61,909 nucleotides of DNA from Helicobacter vulpis (GCF_003660395.1 NZ_QXQT01000010.1:1-61909), one strand, 5' to 3'. Positions 8,165-17,468 are shown, counted from the first letter of the stretch. Numbers and translations are program-made. The notes: a model not told the origin generated them from the sequence alone.

Positions 8165-9320
8165 ATCTGCTTTCGTAGGCGCGGCATTTCTCATGGCCAC
8201 TTCTGCCATCGGACCGGGTTTTCTCACCCAAACCGCCCAATTCACTCAAAGTTTAGGCAGTTCTTTTGCCTGCGTGCTCCTGCTTTCCGTGGGGATGTCT
8301 TTAATCGCACAGTTGAATGTATGGCGTATTTTGATTGTCTCCCAAAAAAGAGGGCATGAGATTGCTAGCGCAGTGTTGCCCGGGTTAGGCGGGTTGCTCA
8401 TCGTTTTTATTTGTTTTGGGGGGTTGGTGTTCAATGTGGGTAATGTTGGGGGGGTAGCATTGGGCATGCAGATACTCACAGGTCTAGATCTCAAAAGCGG
8501 CGCGCTTTTGGGGGCCTCTTTAGGAATGCTGATCTTTGTTTCTAAAAGGGCGGGGGCACTTATGGATAAACTCACCCAAATTCTAGGTGCTTTGATGATC
8601 CTCTTGGTGGGTTACATCGCCCTTTCCACCACGCCCCCCCTAACGCAGGTGGTCAAAGCAGCGATCATGCCCAGTGAGTTTTCTATCTTGGCGGTTTTGA
8701 CTCTCAGTGGGGGTACAATAGGGGGCTATATCATCTTTGCAGGGGGGCATCGCCTTTTGGATTCTGGGGTCAAACATGATCTCAAACAAGTGGATTTTTC
8801 TGCCTATTTAGGCATTGGGATCGCCACTTTGGTGCGCCTCTTACTTTTTTTAGCCGTGTTGGGTGTGTTGGACGCTGGGCATGTTTTAGATAAAGCTAAC
8901 CCGGCTGGAAGTGCCTTTAAAATTGCAGCGGGGGATTGGGGGTATAAAATCTTTGGGATGGTGTTTATGGCTGCGAGTCTGACTTCTATTGTAGGGGCGG
9001 CTTACACCAGCGTGTCTTTTTTAAAGGGGTTTGCCCTTGTCAGAGCGCATGAAAATGGTTGTATCATTGGTTTCATTGTGGTTTCAACTCTATTGTTCAT
9101 GCTAATTCAAAGACCTATAGCTCTGCTCATTATAGCCGGCGCGCTCAATGGGTTAATTTTACCCTTAAGCTTGGGGGTCGTGCTCATCGCAGGGTATAAA
9201 AAAGATTTGGTGGGTTCTTACCAGCATTCTAAAATTTTAGCGTGCTTGGGTGTAGTGGTGGTGCTTTTTAGTGCCTATTTGGGAGGGCTTTCTTTGAAGC
9301 ATTTGGGGAGTGTATTTTAA
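8154..9320 (+). CDS. NRAMP-family membrane transporter (YcsG-like)
   Basis: The 388 residues contain about 11 hydrophobic segments. The first carries SAIGPGFLTQTAQFTQSLGS, which matches the NRAMP TM1 pattern, although the metal-binding DPGN of true Mn/Fe carriers is replaced by GPGF. It is translated overlapping pxpA and its stop overlaps pxpB, so it belongs to the operon. The B. subtilis homologue YcsG lies in the same kind of cluster. The loss of the metal ligand and the context favour transport of 5-oxoproline or a related organic substrate; this substrate is an inference. Confidence 0.8.
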   Translation: MNSKSAFVGAAFLMATSAIGPGFLTQTAQFTQSLGSSFACVLLLSVGMSLIAQLNVWRILIVSQKRGHEIASAVLPGLGGLLIVFICFGGLVFNVGNVGGVALGMQILTGLDLKSGALLGASLGMLIFVSKRAGALMDKLTQILGALMILLVGYIALSTTPPLTQVVKAAIMPSEFSILAVLTLSGGTIGGYIIFAGGHRLLDSGVKHDLKQVDFSAYLGIGIATLVRLLLFLAVLGVLDAGHVLDKANPAGSAFKIAAGDWGYKIFGMVFMAASLTSIVGAAYTSVSFLKGFALVRAHENGCIIGFIVVSTLLFMLIQRPIALLIIAGALNGLILPLSLGVVLIAGYKKDLVGSYQHSKILACLGVVVVLFSAYLGGLSLKHLGSVF

Positions 9321-10051
9321 TGAAGGGGGTCCGGTATTTTGTGTGCGGGCAGAGTGCGTTACTTTTAGAATTTGGAAAACAGATTAGCCCTGAAATCCAC
9401 GCACAAATCCAAAAAGCGCGCCTTGCCCTAGAACGACAAAAGATAGACGGCATCGTAGAGCTCGTGAGTGCTTATTGTACTTTGCTGATCCACTACGACC
9501 CCTTAGCGTGTTCGTATGAGCACTTGATCGATATTTTAGATCATTTGGATTTAGACGCAGAAAACCTAGAAATGCCTTGTCATCTAGTAGAAATCCCGGC
9601 TTGCTATACCCCAGAATTGGGGGAGGATTTAGCCTTCGTGTGTGCCCATACCAAACTTTCGATTGAAGAAGTGATCCGCCGACACAGCGCGCCTACCTAC
9701 TTGGTTTATATGTTGGGCTTTTTACCCGGCTTTGCCTATTTAGGCGGGCTAGATGTTTCTTTAGCTACACCTAGATTAGCCACACCTAGAATGCGAGTTG
9801 TTCCTGGGTCTATTGGCATTGCGGGCATGCAAACAGGAATTTACCCGCTTACATCCCCTGGAGGTTGGCAAATTATTGCTAGAACGCCTCTTGAGCTATA
9901 CAACCCCGCCAAAGACCCTCCCGTTTTTCTGCAACCTGGTGATCGCGTGCGCTTTGTACCCATTGGCATAGAAGATTACCACGAAATCGCCCGACAAGTT
10001 CAAGAGGGCATATACACTCCCAAATGCACACAGGGGTTAAAACATGGTTAA
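9320..10051 (+). CDS. pxpB: 5-oxoprolinase subunit B (KipI family)
   Basis: The 243 residues match the KipI/PxpB family: an N-terminal part (YFVCGQSALLLEFGKQI) and the C-terminal cyclophilin-like domain with YMLGFLPGFAYLGGLD, MRVVPGSIGIAGMQTGIYPL and SPGGWQIIARTP. PxpB works with PxpC as an ATP-dependent pair feeding PxpA. It overlaps both flanking genes by one to eight bases, which supports coupled translation. Alone it could be read as a kinase inhibitor KipI, but the complete pxpA/B/C set makes oxoprolinase the better call. Confidence 0.92.
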   Translation: MKGVRYFVCGQSALLLEFGKQISPEIHAQIQKARLALERQKIDGIVELVSAYCTLLIHYDPLACSYEHLIDILDHLDLDAENLEMPCHLVEIPACYTPELGEDLAFVCAHTKLSIEEVIRRHSAPTYLVYMLGFLPGFAYLGGLDVSLATPRLATPRMRVVPGSIGIAGMQTGIYPLTSPGGWQIIARTPLELYNPAKDPPVFLQPGDRVRFVPIGIEDYHEIARQVQEGIYTPKCTQGLKHG

Positions 10052-10985
10052 TGTCAAAGTGTTAGAGGCGGGTTTATTCACCAGTATTCAAGATTTGGGG
10101 CGCAAGGGTTATATGCGCTTTGGTATCCCGGTAGGCGGTGTTATGGATGAATTTAGCGCTTCTGTGGCAAATTTCTTAGTGGGCAATGCTGCTAGCCAAG
10201 CTTTGTTAGAGATGACCTATGTGGGCGCGCGCCTAGAATTTTTAGAGGAAATGCACATCGCTATCACTGGGGCTAATCTCACACCAAAGCTTAATGATCA
10301 AGACATCGCTAATTGGGAATCACACCGTGTCAAAAAGGGAGATGTTTTGAGTTTTGGGGGTTTAGTTGCAGGTGTACGCGCCTATGTGGCGTTTTCTGGC
10401 AGCATTGATGTACCCGCAATGTGTGGGAGCAAGGCTACGGATGTGCGTGCACGCATGGGGGGTCTAAGGGGGCGGGCCTTGCAAAATGGCGATGGCTTAC
10501 ACATTGTCGTGCGCCCTGAGTATCGGCTTAGAAGAGTGCCTGAGGATTCACGGCCCTGTTATCTTTCCAGTGCTGATTTGAGGGTGTGTCTTGGCCCTCA
10601 AGAAGAGCGTTTTACCCCAAGTAGCCTTCATGATTTTTTACAAACAGAATACACAATCAAAGTGCGATCCGATCGGATGGGTATTTGTTTAGAGGGCTCA
10701 CAGTTAGCTTATAGAGATTCTACAGAGATGATCTCTGAACCCTTAGTGATGGGGAGTGTTCAAGTCCCCCCAGATGGACAACCCATTGTGCTGATGGCTG
10801 ATTGCCAGACAACGGGGGGCTACCCCAAAATCGCCACACTGCTAAAAGCCGCTCTGATTACCCTTGCCCAAATGCGCCCTAAAGACAGAGTGCGCTTCAT
10901 GGCTACCAGTGTGCAAGACGCACAAAAGCAATACCAAGAGTTTTACGCGCGCCTATGCGCCCTCAAGGCACAAATACAAGTTTAA
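10044..10985 (+). CDS. pxpC: 5-oxoprolinase subunit C (biotin-dependent carboxyltransferase-like, KipA)
   Basis: The 313 residues contain the PxpC/KipA signatures: FTSIQDLGRKGYMRFGIPVG near the start, GGVMDEFSASVANFLVGNA, then VRSDRMGICLEG and MADCQTTGGYPKIATL. It is the last gene of the pxp operon and overlaps pxpB by eight bases. Length is normal. No separate regulatory gene is visible. Confidence 0.92.
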   Translation: MVNVKVLEAGLFTSIQDLGRKGYMRFGIPVGGVMDEFSASVANFLVGNAASQALLEMTYVGARLEFLEEMHIAITGANLTPKLNDQDIANWESHRVKKGDVLSFGGLVAGVRAYVAFSGSIDVPAMCGSKATDVRARMGGLRGRALQNGDGLHIVVRPEYRLRRVPEDSRPCYLSSADLRVCLGPQEERFTPSSLHDFLQTEYTIKVRSDRMGICLEGSQLAYRDSTEMISEPLVMGSVQVPPDGQPIVLMADCQTTGGYPKIATLLKAALITLAQMRPKDRVRFMATSVQDAQKQYQEFYARLCALKAQIQV

Positions 10986-11137
10986 AGACAGATCCACCAG
11001 TATATCAGCGATGCTTATGAGATTGCCATGTAGCATTTGGAGGCAGGTACCGGTGCGTGTTGCGACCTTGTCAAGAGTTTCTTAAAAAAGACATTCTATG
11101 GAACTGTGACAGCGCGCTAAAAAAGCTGCGTAGCTAA
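10986..11137. other. intergenic gap with a possible coding remnant
   Basis: Between pxpC and hspR a short plus-strand stretch reads FGGRYRCVLRPCQEFLKKD and ends ALKKLRS before a stop. It has no start codon and its frame is interrupted upstream. It may be the tail of a lost gene. No terminator is visible. Confidence 0.3.
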
Positions 11138-11503
11138 CTAGGACTTCTTAAACAAGATCAACTCATAAGAAGTCTTTTCAAGTCTCTTGACTTCGGATTT
11201 TGTAGGAGCGTTCTTTTGTAGATGGGTTTGCAACTCTTCATTCAGGCGATCGAGCTCATCAAGGCGATCCTTAAGACGCAAGATAATATCCACTCCGGCC
11301 AAATTCACCCCCATGTCTCTAGTGAGCCGTAAGATTGTCTTGATCTTGTCTACATCTCTTTGAGAATACAGACGCATTTTTCCATCGGTACGCTTGGGCT
11401 CTAGCAAGCCCTCTTTTTCGTATTGGCGTAGAGTTTGGGGGTGTACCCCTAAAATCTTAGCCACCACGCTGATCAGATAAAGGGGCGCGTCATAATCTAG
11501 CAT
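11138..11503 (-). CDS. hspR: heat-shock repressor HspR (MerR family)
   Basis: The 121 residues form a MerR-type DNA-binding domain: LISVVAKILGVHPQTLRQYE, EKEGLLEPKRTDGKMRLYS, QRDVDKIKTILRL. A helical C-terminus follows. In H. pylori HspR, with HrcA, represses groES-groEL and hrcA-grpE-dnaK and its own cbpA-hspR operon. Here it is ten bases after cbpA on the same strand, the same arrangement. The C-terminal part is basic and lacks any effector-binding domain, as in the family. Confidence 0.93.
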   Translation of the reverse strand: MLDYDAPLYLISVVAKILGVHPQTLRQYEKEGLLEPKRTDGKMRLYSQRDVDKIKTILRLTRDMGVNLAGVDIILRLKDRLDELDRLNEELQTHLQKNAPTKSEVKRLEKTSYELILFKKS

Positions 11504-11513
11504 TTCAAATCCT

Positions 11514-12377
11514 TTAGGGTAATTGTTCTTGCAACACCTGTTTGCATTGCGCGCTCATGCTATCGGTGTGGGGTAAAACTACATTGGCTTTTAAATACAA
11601 ATCCCCCATGCCATTGTTCTTGCGGTTCTTCACTCCAAGCTCCTTTAGGCGGAATTTTTGCGCGTTCTTGGTATTGGGGGGGATCTTAAGACTCACCTCT
11701 TTATAAAGCGTTTGCACTTCCATTTTACCCCCAAAGAGTGCGATTTTTAAGGGCAGATCAAAGGATTTGATGAGGTCATCGCCCTCTCTAGTGTACTCAT
11801 TGTCCTCTAACACATGTACTCTTAAAAGCACATCACCACGCATGCCCCCTTGTTGGTGTCCGCGCCCGCGCGCGCGCAGCACCTCACCCTCTTTGACCCC
11901 CGCGGGGATTTTGATTTCAAAGCTGTCATGATTTAATTGTACCTTGCGTTTTGCGCCCAACACGGCTTCTTTAAAGCCAATTTGAATATCTGCTTGAATG
12001 TCCAAATCCACTTTAGGGCTAAAGCCCCCCCCAAAATTTGCGCTAAAGGCATTCCCAAACCCCCCCCCAAAGCCATATCCCCCGCTCCCAAAAATTTGGG
12101 AGAGAATATCATCAAAATTTCCCCCTCTGGCGCGTGCAAAGTCGCTAAAATTCTGCCCCCCAAACATGCTATCGCCTAAGCGGTCGTACTGGGCGCGTTT
12201 TTGGCTATCGCTCAAGATTTCATAGGCCGCGTTGATCTCTTTGAATTTCTCTTCGGCTTCCTTGCTCTTGTTGAGATCGGGATGGTATTTGCGCGCCAAA
12301 CGGCGATAGGATTTTTTGATCTCCTCCGTACTGGCCCCCTCACTCACTTCTAAGGTCTCATATAAACTTTTTCCCAT
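11514..12377 (-). CDS. cbpA: CbpA, DnaJ-type co-chaperone
   Basis: The J-domain occupies residues 1-70 with the HPD motif in [21 protein letters not shown] Gly/Phe-rich linker (about 75-120, with repeated GGG and GFG) follows, then the C-terminal substrate-binding domains ([31 protein letters not shown]). The zinc-finger Cys repeats of DnaJ are absent, so this is the CbpA type. The start [14 protein letters not shown] is chosen over an ATG five codons upstream because AAGGA sits just before it. It is first in the cbpA-hspR operon. Confidence 0.93.
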   Translation of the reverse strand: MGKSLYETLEVSEGASTEEIKKSYRRLARKYHPDLNKSKEAEEKFKEINAAYEILSDSQKRAQYDRLGDSMFGGQNFSDFARARGGNFDDILSQIFGSGGYGFGGGFGNAFSANFGGGFSPKVDLDIQADIQIGFKEAVLGAKRKVQLNHDSFEIKIPAGVKEGEVLRARGRGHQQGGMRGDVLLRVHVLEDNEYTREGDDLIKSFDLPLKIALFGGKMEVQTLYKEVSLKIPPNTKNAQKFRLKELGVKNRKNNGMGDLYLKANVVLPHTDSMSAQCKQVLQEQLP

Positions 12378-12403
12378 GTATGTCCTTTGCATAAAGTTAA
12401 TTT

Positions 12404-12409
12404 ATTATA
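12404..12409 (-). promoter_or_regulatory. -10 box of the cbpA-hspR operon
   Basis: TATAAT on the minus strand, preceded by TATGC, about 27 bases before the cbpA ATG. I could not find a clear HspR inverted repeat of the CTTGAGT type around it. Confidence 0.55.
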
Positions 12410-12548
12410 GCATAAAACTTTAGTCTTATAGTATCAATTTTATTTAAACTGGGCGCGTTAATTAAGATGTGCATAATAAGAGCAATCAACTAACGCAGGA
12501 TTAAGGTTATTGCGCTAGAATGAGGGTCTGAAATTACCACTAAGAGTT

Positions 12549-12920
12549 TTGCATGGGATCGTTAAAGCACTGACATTTTTCTTAGCTCTCTTTGGGTATG
12601 CGAACGCTTATGTCTTGGAGAGCTCGGGTTCTTTTGTAGCTATCGGTTTTTACCGTTTGCCCTCTAGTATTCCTAAAAGTGTACGTCCCAAGAAGATGCG
12701 CTTAATAGAGGCTATCTTGGGCGTGCTGGTTTCAGGAAAGGCATCCCCCACTTTAGAGAACATCGCTATCTATGACGCTCATTCCATGCGCCTAGGGCAG
12801 TATGAAGACTTTGTAAGCAAGTGCCAAAAGCATGTCAAAATTGAGTTGCCCCAAATGGGCAGCCATGTGAGCGCCTCTAGCACAGGGCCCTATCATGTTA
12901 ACTTTCACTGGAAGTTTTAA
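12549..12920 (+). CDS. small exported protein of unknown function
   Basis: The 123 residues begin with a likely signal peptide ([16 protein letters not shown], cut near residue 21). The mature part is about 100 residues with a single Cys. The start is a TTG with only a weak ribosome site (TAAGAG), so it is uncertain; the next good Met is well inside. The gene converges with mnmA and overlaps it by four bases at the stops. The family is not recognised; a small periplasmic or secreted protein is the most that can be said. Confidence 0.55.
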   Translation: MHGIVKALTFFLALFGYANAYVLESSGSFVAIGFYRLPSSIPKSVRPKKMRLIEAILGVLVSGKASPTLENIAIYDAHSMRLGQYEDFVSKCQKHVKIELPQMGSHVSASSTGPYHVNFHWKF

Positions 12921-13957
12921 GAAGTGCTCTTGGTGATCACGCCCCCGCCTAGCACGCGGTCTTGATCGTAGACCACCAACGCCTGCCCTGGTGCCACGCC
13001 ATAAATAGGGGTTTCAAAGCGCGCGCGGATGGTGTCTTTTTCTAAACTGATGTGCGCGCTGGTGGGGGTGCTCCTATAGCGCACCTTGACCAAGTACGCG
13101 CCCTCTTTGAAATTGGCAGGCAGGGATTTATTTTGCGCCTCTAGGGTGGAGATCGCAAGCGCTTCCTTTTGCCCCACAATGATCTCATTCTTAGACGCGT
13201 CAATACCCACCACAAAATGGGGCTCATGCGCGCCCTTGATAGAAAAGCCCTTGCGTTTGCCAATGGTGTAGTGCATATAGCCCTTGTGTGTGCCCACCAC
13301 CTCCCCCTTGAGATTGCGCACCAAGCCCTCTTGATCCACTTGTACATGCTTTTTGAGTGTGTCCATGTAATTGGTGTCTACAAAACAAATTTCTTGGGAT
13401 TCTTTATAGGTTTGCAAGCTCCCCAAAAAGGGCATTTTTTCTAAGGCTAGGGGTTTGATCTGGCTTTTGAGCAAATCCCCTAAGGGGAAGAGCAGGCGGT
13501 CAATGGCTTTTTGGGGCAGGGCGTAGAGAAAATAGCTTTGATCCTTACTGCTATCCCTTGCCTCTTTAATGCGCAACACCCCATTGACTTCTTCTAAGCG
13601 CGCATAATGCCCGGTGGCGATCTTTTCACAGCCTTGATCTAGGGCAAATTCCAAGCCTAGCCCAAATTTCATTAAGGGGTTGCATAGCGCGCAGGGGTTG
13701 GGGGTTTGCCCTTGCGCGTAAGCGTGTACAAACGCGTCATAAACGCCCTGCTTGAACTCCGCTTGCAAATCCACCACTTCAAAGGGGATATTTAAAAACT
13801 TTGCCACCTCTTGGCAGTTGCGGATATACACCGCATGCTTTTCTTCTTTGGCGTGCAATTTGAGGTAGAGTCCTAGCAATTCATGCCCAGCTTGTTGCAA
13901 TAAATACGCGCTATAAGAGCTATCCACCCCCCCGCTCATCAAAACCGCGACTTTCAT
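12917..13957 (-). CDS. mnmA: tRNA-specific 2-thiouridylase MnmA
   Basis: MnmA thiolates U34 of Lys, Glu and Gln tRNAs. The 346 residues begin [20 protein letters not shown] with the PP-loop SGGVDSS. The catalytic Cys pair is seen in [14 protein letters not shown] and in [12 protein letters not shown], and [14 protein letters not shown] is conserved. The C-terminal barrel ends [10 protein letters not shown]. Length is normal. Confidence 0.96.
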   Translation of the reverse strand: MKVAVLMSGGVDSSYSAYLLQQAGHELLGLYLKLHAKEEKHAVYIRNCQEVAKFLNIPFEVVDLQAEFKQGVYDAFVHAYAQGQTPNPCALCNPLMKFGLGLEFALDQGCEKIATGHYARLEEVNGVLRIKEARDSSKDQSYFLYALPQKAIDRLLFPLGDLLKSQIKPLALEKMPFLGSLQTYKESQEICFVDTNYMDTLKKHVQVDQEGLVRNLKGEVVGTHKGYMHYTIGKRKGFSIKGAHEPHFVVGIDASKNEIIVGQKEALAISTLEAQNKSLPANFKEGAYLVKVRYRSTPTSAHISLEKDTIRARFETPIYGVAPGQALVVYDQDRVLGGGVITKSTS

Positions 13958-14209
13958 TTTAGGTTCTTTTAAGTTAGATACAAAAACCTAATGTGTTTTA
14001 CCTGAGATATTGCTTAAACTACCACCGCAGAACAAATATCTCCTTATCTCAAAAATGCTTTTCTAAAACCTCATTAAGGCATTTGACCAAATAAAAAACT
14101 CTCTCTTGACGCTTAAAAAAGGGTCGGGCACTTAGTCATCTATTAGTACTCCCATGTTATGGTCTTTATGGTCTTGTTCCAACTACTAGATTATTAGGAG
14201 TTACTCTCC

Positions 14210-15328
14210 ATGCGGAGGCGCATTTTTGCCTGCTTTCTAGCCACCTTTGTGGCTAATGGCTTGGCGCGTTTTGGATATGTGGTGCTCATCCCTATGCTCA
14301 TTGTTTCAGGCAAGCTCCAGCCCGATCAGAGCATCCAGCTAGGCATTGCGATTTTAGTGGGCTATATTTTTGGAAGCTTTAGCATCGGGGTTTTGCAAAA
14401 ATATTGGAGTTTAGAAGCGATCGCGAAGTTAAGCTTTTTGTGCATCGCTTTAAGTTTCTTTGCCTGTTTTTTTGATTCTCTGCCCTTTGTGTGGGCGTGG
14501 GCATGGCGCTTTTTAGCCGGGTTAGCCTCTGCGGCGTTGATGGTGTTGGCTGCCCCCCTGTCTCTAAGTCTTGTGAAAGAAAAACACCGATCTAGCGTGA
14601 GTGGCTTTATTTTTAGCGGGATTGGGATAGGGGCGATCTTTAGTGGCTTTGTGTTGCCCTTGTTTGCGCCCTTTATCCATTGGGCATGGATTTTATTAGG
14701 AGGCTTAAGCCTATTTGCCTTTTTCTGTGCGCTTTTTTCTTTAAAGCCCCTCCATCCTCCCAAATCCCCCTCCCAAACCTCTAACTTCAAGCCTTCGTTC
14801 TTTTTCCTCTTACTCGTGATCTCCTATGTGCTCAATGCCATTGGCTATCTCCCCCACACCCTCTTTTGGGTGGATTATCTCGTGCGTGCCCTGCATTTTA
14901 GTAACGCTGTTGCGGGCGCGTCTTGGGCGTTCTTTGGTTTGGGATCGGCATGTGGGGCGATTTTAAGCGGGTTTTTAGCTAGGGGGATTGGCTTGAAATG
15001 GGCTTCTATTGTGGTGCTTGCGATCAAAGCTTTCGCCTGCTTGATTCCTGCTTTTTCTTCTCATTTGGCTTGGCTCAATCTCTCTATCTTTTTAATGGGT
15101 TGCACCACAACGGGGAATGTCGCGCTCACAAATGCTATGGCGTTGCGCTTAGTGGGCAAGGATGCCTTTGCGCGCGCTTCAAGTTGGCTCACCTTTAATT
15201 TCGCCATCTTCCAAGCCCTCTTTTCTTTTGTCTTTAGCGCGGGTCTGCACCATGTGGGTTTTTTTATCCTATTTGTCTTTTGTGGAATCGCCTTGATCTT
15301 GAGCTTTGTGGTGTTGTTGCCGGTTTAA
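14210..15328 (+). CDS. MFS transporter, YbfB/YjiJ-like
   Basis: The 372 residues hold about 11-12 membrane segments and open with FVANGLARFGYVVLIPMLIV, the typical start of the YbfB/YjiJ branch of the major facilitator superfamily. FSIGVLQKYWSLEAIAKLSF follows, then the central loop SLKPLHPPKSPSQ. AGGAG precedes the ATG. The substrate is unknown; many relatives are annotated as drug or sugar-efflux-like carriers. It stands alone between mnmA and the restriction region. Confidence 0.85.
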   Translation: MRRRIFACFLATFVANGLARFGYVVLIPMLIVSGKLQPDQSIQLGIAILVGYIFGSFSIGVLQKYWSLEAIAKLSFLCIALSFFACFFDSLPFVWAWAWRFLAGLASAALMVLAAPLSLSLVKEKHRSSVSGFIFSGIGIGAIFSGFVLPLFAPFIHWAWILLGGLSLFAFFCALFSLKPLHPPKSPSQTSNFKPSFFFLLLVISYVLNAIGYLPHTLFWVDYLVRALHFSNAVAGASWAFFGLGSACGAILSGFLARGIGLKWASIVVLAIKAFACLIPAFSSHLAWLNLSIFLMGCTTTGNVALTNAMALRLVGKDAFARASSWLTFNFAIFQALFSFVFSAGLHHVGFFILFVFCGIALILSFVVLLPV

Positions 15329-15339
15329 TCAAAATCTCT

Positions 15340-15345
15340 TATAAT
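15340..15345 (+). promoter_or_regulatory. -10 box of the truncated RM gene copy
   Basis: TATAAT, 25 bases before the ATG of the fragment. The arrangement copies that of the intact gene 2.4 kb downstream, so the duplication includes the promoter. Confidence 0.5.
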
Positions 15346-15369
15346 ACCCCTTTTTATCAAGAGGAATCC

Positions 15370-15526
15370 ATGTCCAGCCAAGAAGAAACTATAGAAGACC
15401 AAACTAAAAGAGAACTAGAAAATCTCAAGATCGCCTACTACGCCAAAACCGCCCCCATCAATGAGGAAACCCAAAGGGCGTTAGAACAAGCCCCCTCAAA
15501 GAGCGGGGGGAATGGCAAGAATTACA
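15370..15526 (+). pseudogene. 5' fragment of a second BcgI-like restriction-methyltransferase gene
   Basis: The first 51 residues (MSSQEETIEDQTKRELENLK, then IAYYAKTAPINEETQRALEQ and APSKSGGNGKNY) match the N-terminus of the intact gene at 17803 almost residue for residue. The promoter and ribosome site are also similar. Homology ends just before the PD motif of the nuclease core. Beyond that point the frame runs on for about 70 unrelated residues that are antisense to an opposing remnant. This is a truncated duplicate, either left by recombination or kept as donor DNA. Confidence 0.8.
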
Positions 15527-15531
15527 CAACC

Positions 15532-15858
15532 TCACTCATAGGTGTAGGTGATATTGCCCAAATGGGTTTTAATTTCCACAGAGAGGATTTTATAGGGCAG
15601 ACACGCCACGCCGATCATATAGCCTTGGGAGTATTTCAAAATATACCCTCTCTTATTCCCCCGAGCCGGACGGCCATCTGCCATAATTTGACTCCAGTCA
15701 TTGCAAGAATTGCCCTCATTGATCACAATCCCCTCTAAACGCACGGGGTCTCTGTTTTTAGAGGTGATTTCAATCAAAGTCCCCAGCCCCTCCCCAAAGA
15801 GATCAAACTCTTTTTTTTGAATATCAAAATTGAGTTTGTAGGCGACATGTTTAAGGGG
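15532..15858 (-). pseudogene. 3' part of an unrecognised protein
   Basis: The frame is open upstream to position 15858 with protein-like residues HVAYKLNFDIQKKEFDLFGE but no ATG or GTG; only a TTG at 15777 could start it. It continues IVINEGNSCNDWSQIMADGR and ends THLGNITYTYE. The open upstream part suggests the 5' end was lost. It abuts the truncated RM copy on one side and the Sel1 gene on the other, consistent with a recombination scar. The family is not recognised. Confidence 0.35.
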
Positions 15859-16177
15859 CTAGGGCTTTAAGATTCTTGCAACCTACTTGTACTCCTAAAT
15901 CACAAGCTTTTTCAAAATACCGCCGTGCCATTTCTTTATCTTGCCCCACGCCCTTGCCCTTTGCATACATCACCCCCAAATTGGTATAAGCCAAAGCATC
16001 CCCCATATCCGCGGCTTTTTGCAAGTATTGCAGGGCTTTGGAGTAGTCTTTATTCTTATAGTAAGACTCTGCTAGTTTAAAGTACTCATCTGCCTGACTC
16101 CCCGCATAACAAACCCCTAAAGCCACTGCCAACAACAAGATCACTTGCCACACACGCTTTTTCAACACAACTGACAT
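15851..16177 (-). CDS. secreted Sel1-repeat protein (Hcp-like, short)
   Basis: The 108 residues begin with a signal peptide (VWQVILLLAVALGVCYAG, cut near 26). A tetratricopeptide-like unit (ADEYFKLAESYYKNKDYSKA) and one to two Sel1 repeats (AADMGDALAYTNLGVMYAKG; ARRYFEKACDLGVQVGCKN) follow. Helicobacter cysteine-rich proteins (Hcp) share this repeat, but most are longer; this one has only two mature Cys (in ACDLG and GCKN), enough for one disulfide. It is probably periplasmic or secreted. Confidence 0.8.
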   Translation of the reverse strand: MSVVLKKRVWQVILLLAVALGVCYAGSQADEYFKLAESYYKNKDYSKALQYLQKAADMGDALAYTNLGVMYAKGKGVGQDKEMARRYFEKACDLGVQVGCKNLKALAP

Positions 16178-16313
16178 TTTTGCTCCTTGTCAAGTATTTT
16201 TAACTTTCTTTGCTGGGGTTGTCTGTGCCACACTACTTCCCTATGTAGTGAAAGATAACCAGCAATTCCATACATCCAAGAATTTGACTCCATGTATCCC
16301 CCTCAACCCAACC

Positions 16314-17468
16314 CTATTTGCCCTCGTGTTTGTGCACTTTGTCTAAGTCAGCTGAGGGTTCTAGCACCTCATAAAACACCCGCTCATGTTCTGCTTGATC
16401 CTTTTGACTCCTGATAAAATCAATGGCATCTTGGGTGAGCAATTTAGAGCTATTGAGCACGACAATGTTTTTAAAGAAACATTGCTTGTATTGCTCATAG
16501 TCATCTCTCAACAAATGGCTTTTATAGCCACAGCAATCCTCTAAAAACTTTTCTAAATGCTTGCGATCGACTTTGTGTGCGCCCTCCGGATTCCAGTTGA
16601 TACACTGCACAAAGACAATTTGTTTGTCTTTTCTCAAAACCAAATGAATCCTCGTGAAGGCTAAAATATTGCCTTCGCGCGCCTTGCTTGCGCTATAGTC
16701 TTTGACGCTAAACCCCTCGCCCGCATAGTGTGCCTTGACGGCATTTCTGTATTTTTTGGCATAATCTGTGTCCATTTCAATGCCTCCCTTGTATTCTATG
16801 ATTTCAAAACCCACCCGCAGATCTTGGGCGTGATCCTTGATAAATTGCCACGCCTCTTTTTCTAGCACAGGGCTAGAGAGCACCAAAAGTCTTTGGCAAT
16901 TTTTGCCTAGATACTGGGTTTTCTCTAGGGCATCGCAATTTTTTAAAAATGACTTGACATAGTCCAAACCAACACGATAACCCGTTTCGAGATTCCAGTT
17001 TTTGCACTGGATCAAAAGCACCTCATCGCCCTTGCTCAAAATGAGATCGATTTTTTGGTCGTTCTTGCCCAAATCGCGGTGAAAAATGGGGTCATAGCCA
17101 TTTTTGGCATATTTTTTAGCGATAAACTCTTCGTATGTGCTGCCTTTTTGCATGTTTTTAGTCCCTTGATTGTCTCTTTCATCAAAATGCCCATGGGGTT
17201 TTTCACAACTAAACTTTGCTAAATCACCGAACGCATGCGCTGTGCGGGCGTTTTGAGGGTTGTTTTCAGTGCATGGGGGTTTGTCCTCCTTTGTCGTTTC
17301 TATAAAGGCGCTCTTGTTACGCTCAACTCTATCGCTTGAGGTATGGTTTGTGTATGCTTCTTGGGGGTTTTTAGGGCTAAGTCTGGGGGCTGTGTCTTTG
17401 GATGATCGTTTGTTTAAAAAGATGAGAAAAACGCCTAAAACGCCTCCTGCAAGGATAAGCCAAATCAT
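16314..17468 (-). CDS. membrane-anchored tandem Mrr/restriction-endonuclease-like protein
   Basis: An N-terminal membrane helix (IWLILAGGVLGVFLIFL) is followed by a polar linker to about residue 105. Two copies of a PD-(D/E)xK-like domain come next. The first is intact: YEEFIAKKYAKNGYDPIF, then KIDLILSKGDEVLLIQCKNW (D, then Q-C-K). The second (about 250-370) has the same layout but reads IVFVQCINW, with the catalytic Lys replaced by Ile. Both are followed by the same pattern of V..-FLK-C and LVVLNS/LVLSS. An ATG after GTG-TCT is chosen as the start. A membrane-tethered Mrr-like nuclease that cuts modified or invading DNA is plausible. A 16-base homopolymer lies about 90 bases upstream of the start. 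Confidence 0.7.
   Translation of the reverse strand: MIWLILAGGVLGVFLIFLNKRSSKDTAPRLSPKNPQEAYTNHTSSDRVERNKSAFIETTKEDKPPCTENNPQNARTAHAFGDLAKFSCEKPHGHFDERDNQGTKNMQKGSTYEEFIAKKYAKNGYDPIFHRDLGKNDQKIDLILSKGDEVLLIQCKNWNLETGYRVGLDYVKSFLKNCDALEKTQYLGKNCQRLLVLSSPVLEKEAWQFIKDHAQDLRVGFEIIEYKGGIEMDTDYAKKYRNAVKAHYAGEGFSVKDYSASKAREGNILAFTRIHLVLRKDKQIVFVQCINWNPEGAHKVDRKHLEKFLEDCCGYKSHLLRDDYEQYKQCFFKNIVVLNSSKLLTQDAIDFIRSQKDQAEHERVFYEVLEPSADLDKVHKHEGK

Noticed and set aside
12378-12548. HspR operator (CTTGAGT-type inverted repeat) upstream of cbpA
   Set aside because: I looked for the known pattern and did not find a clear match.
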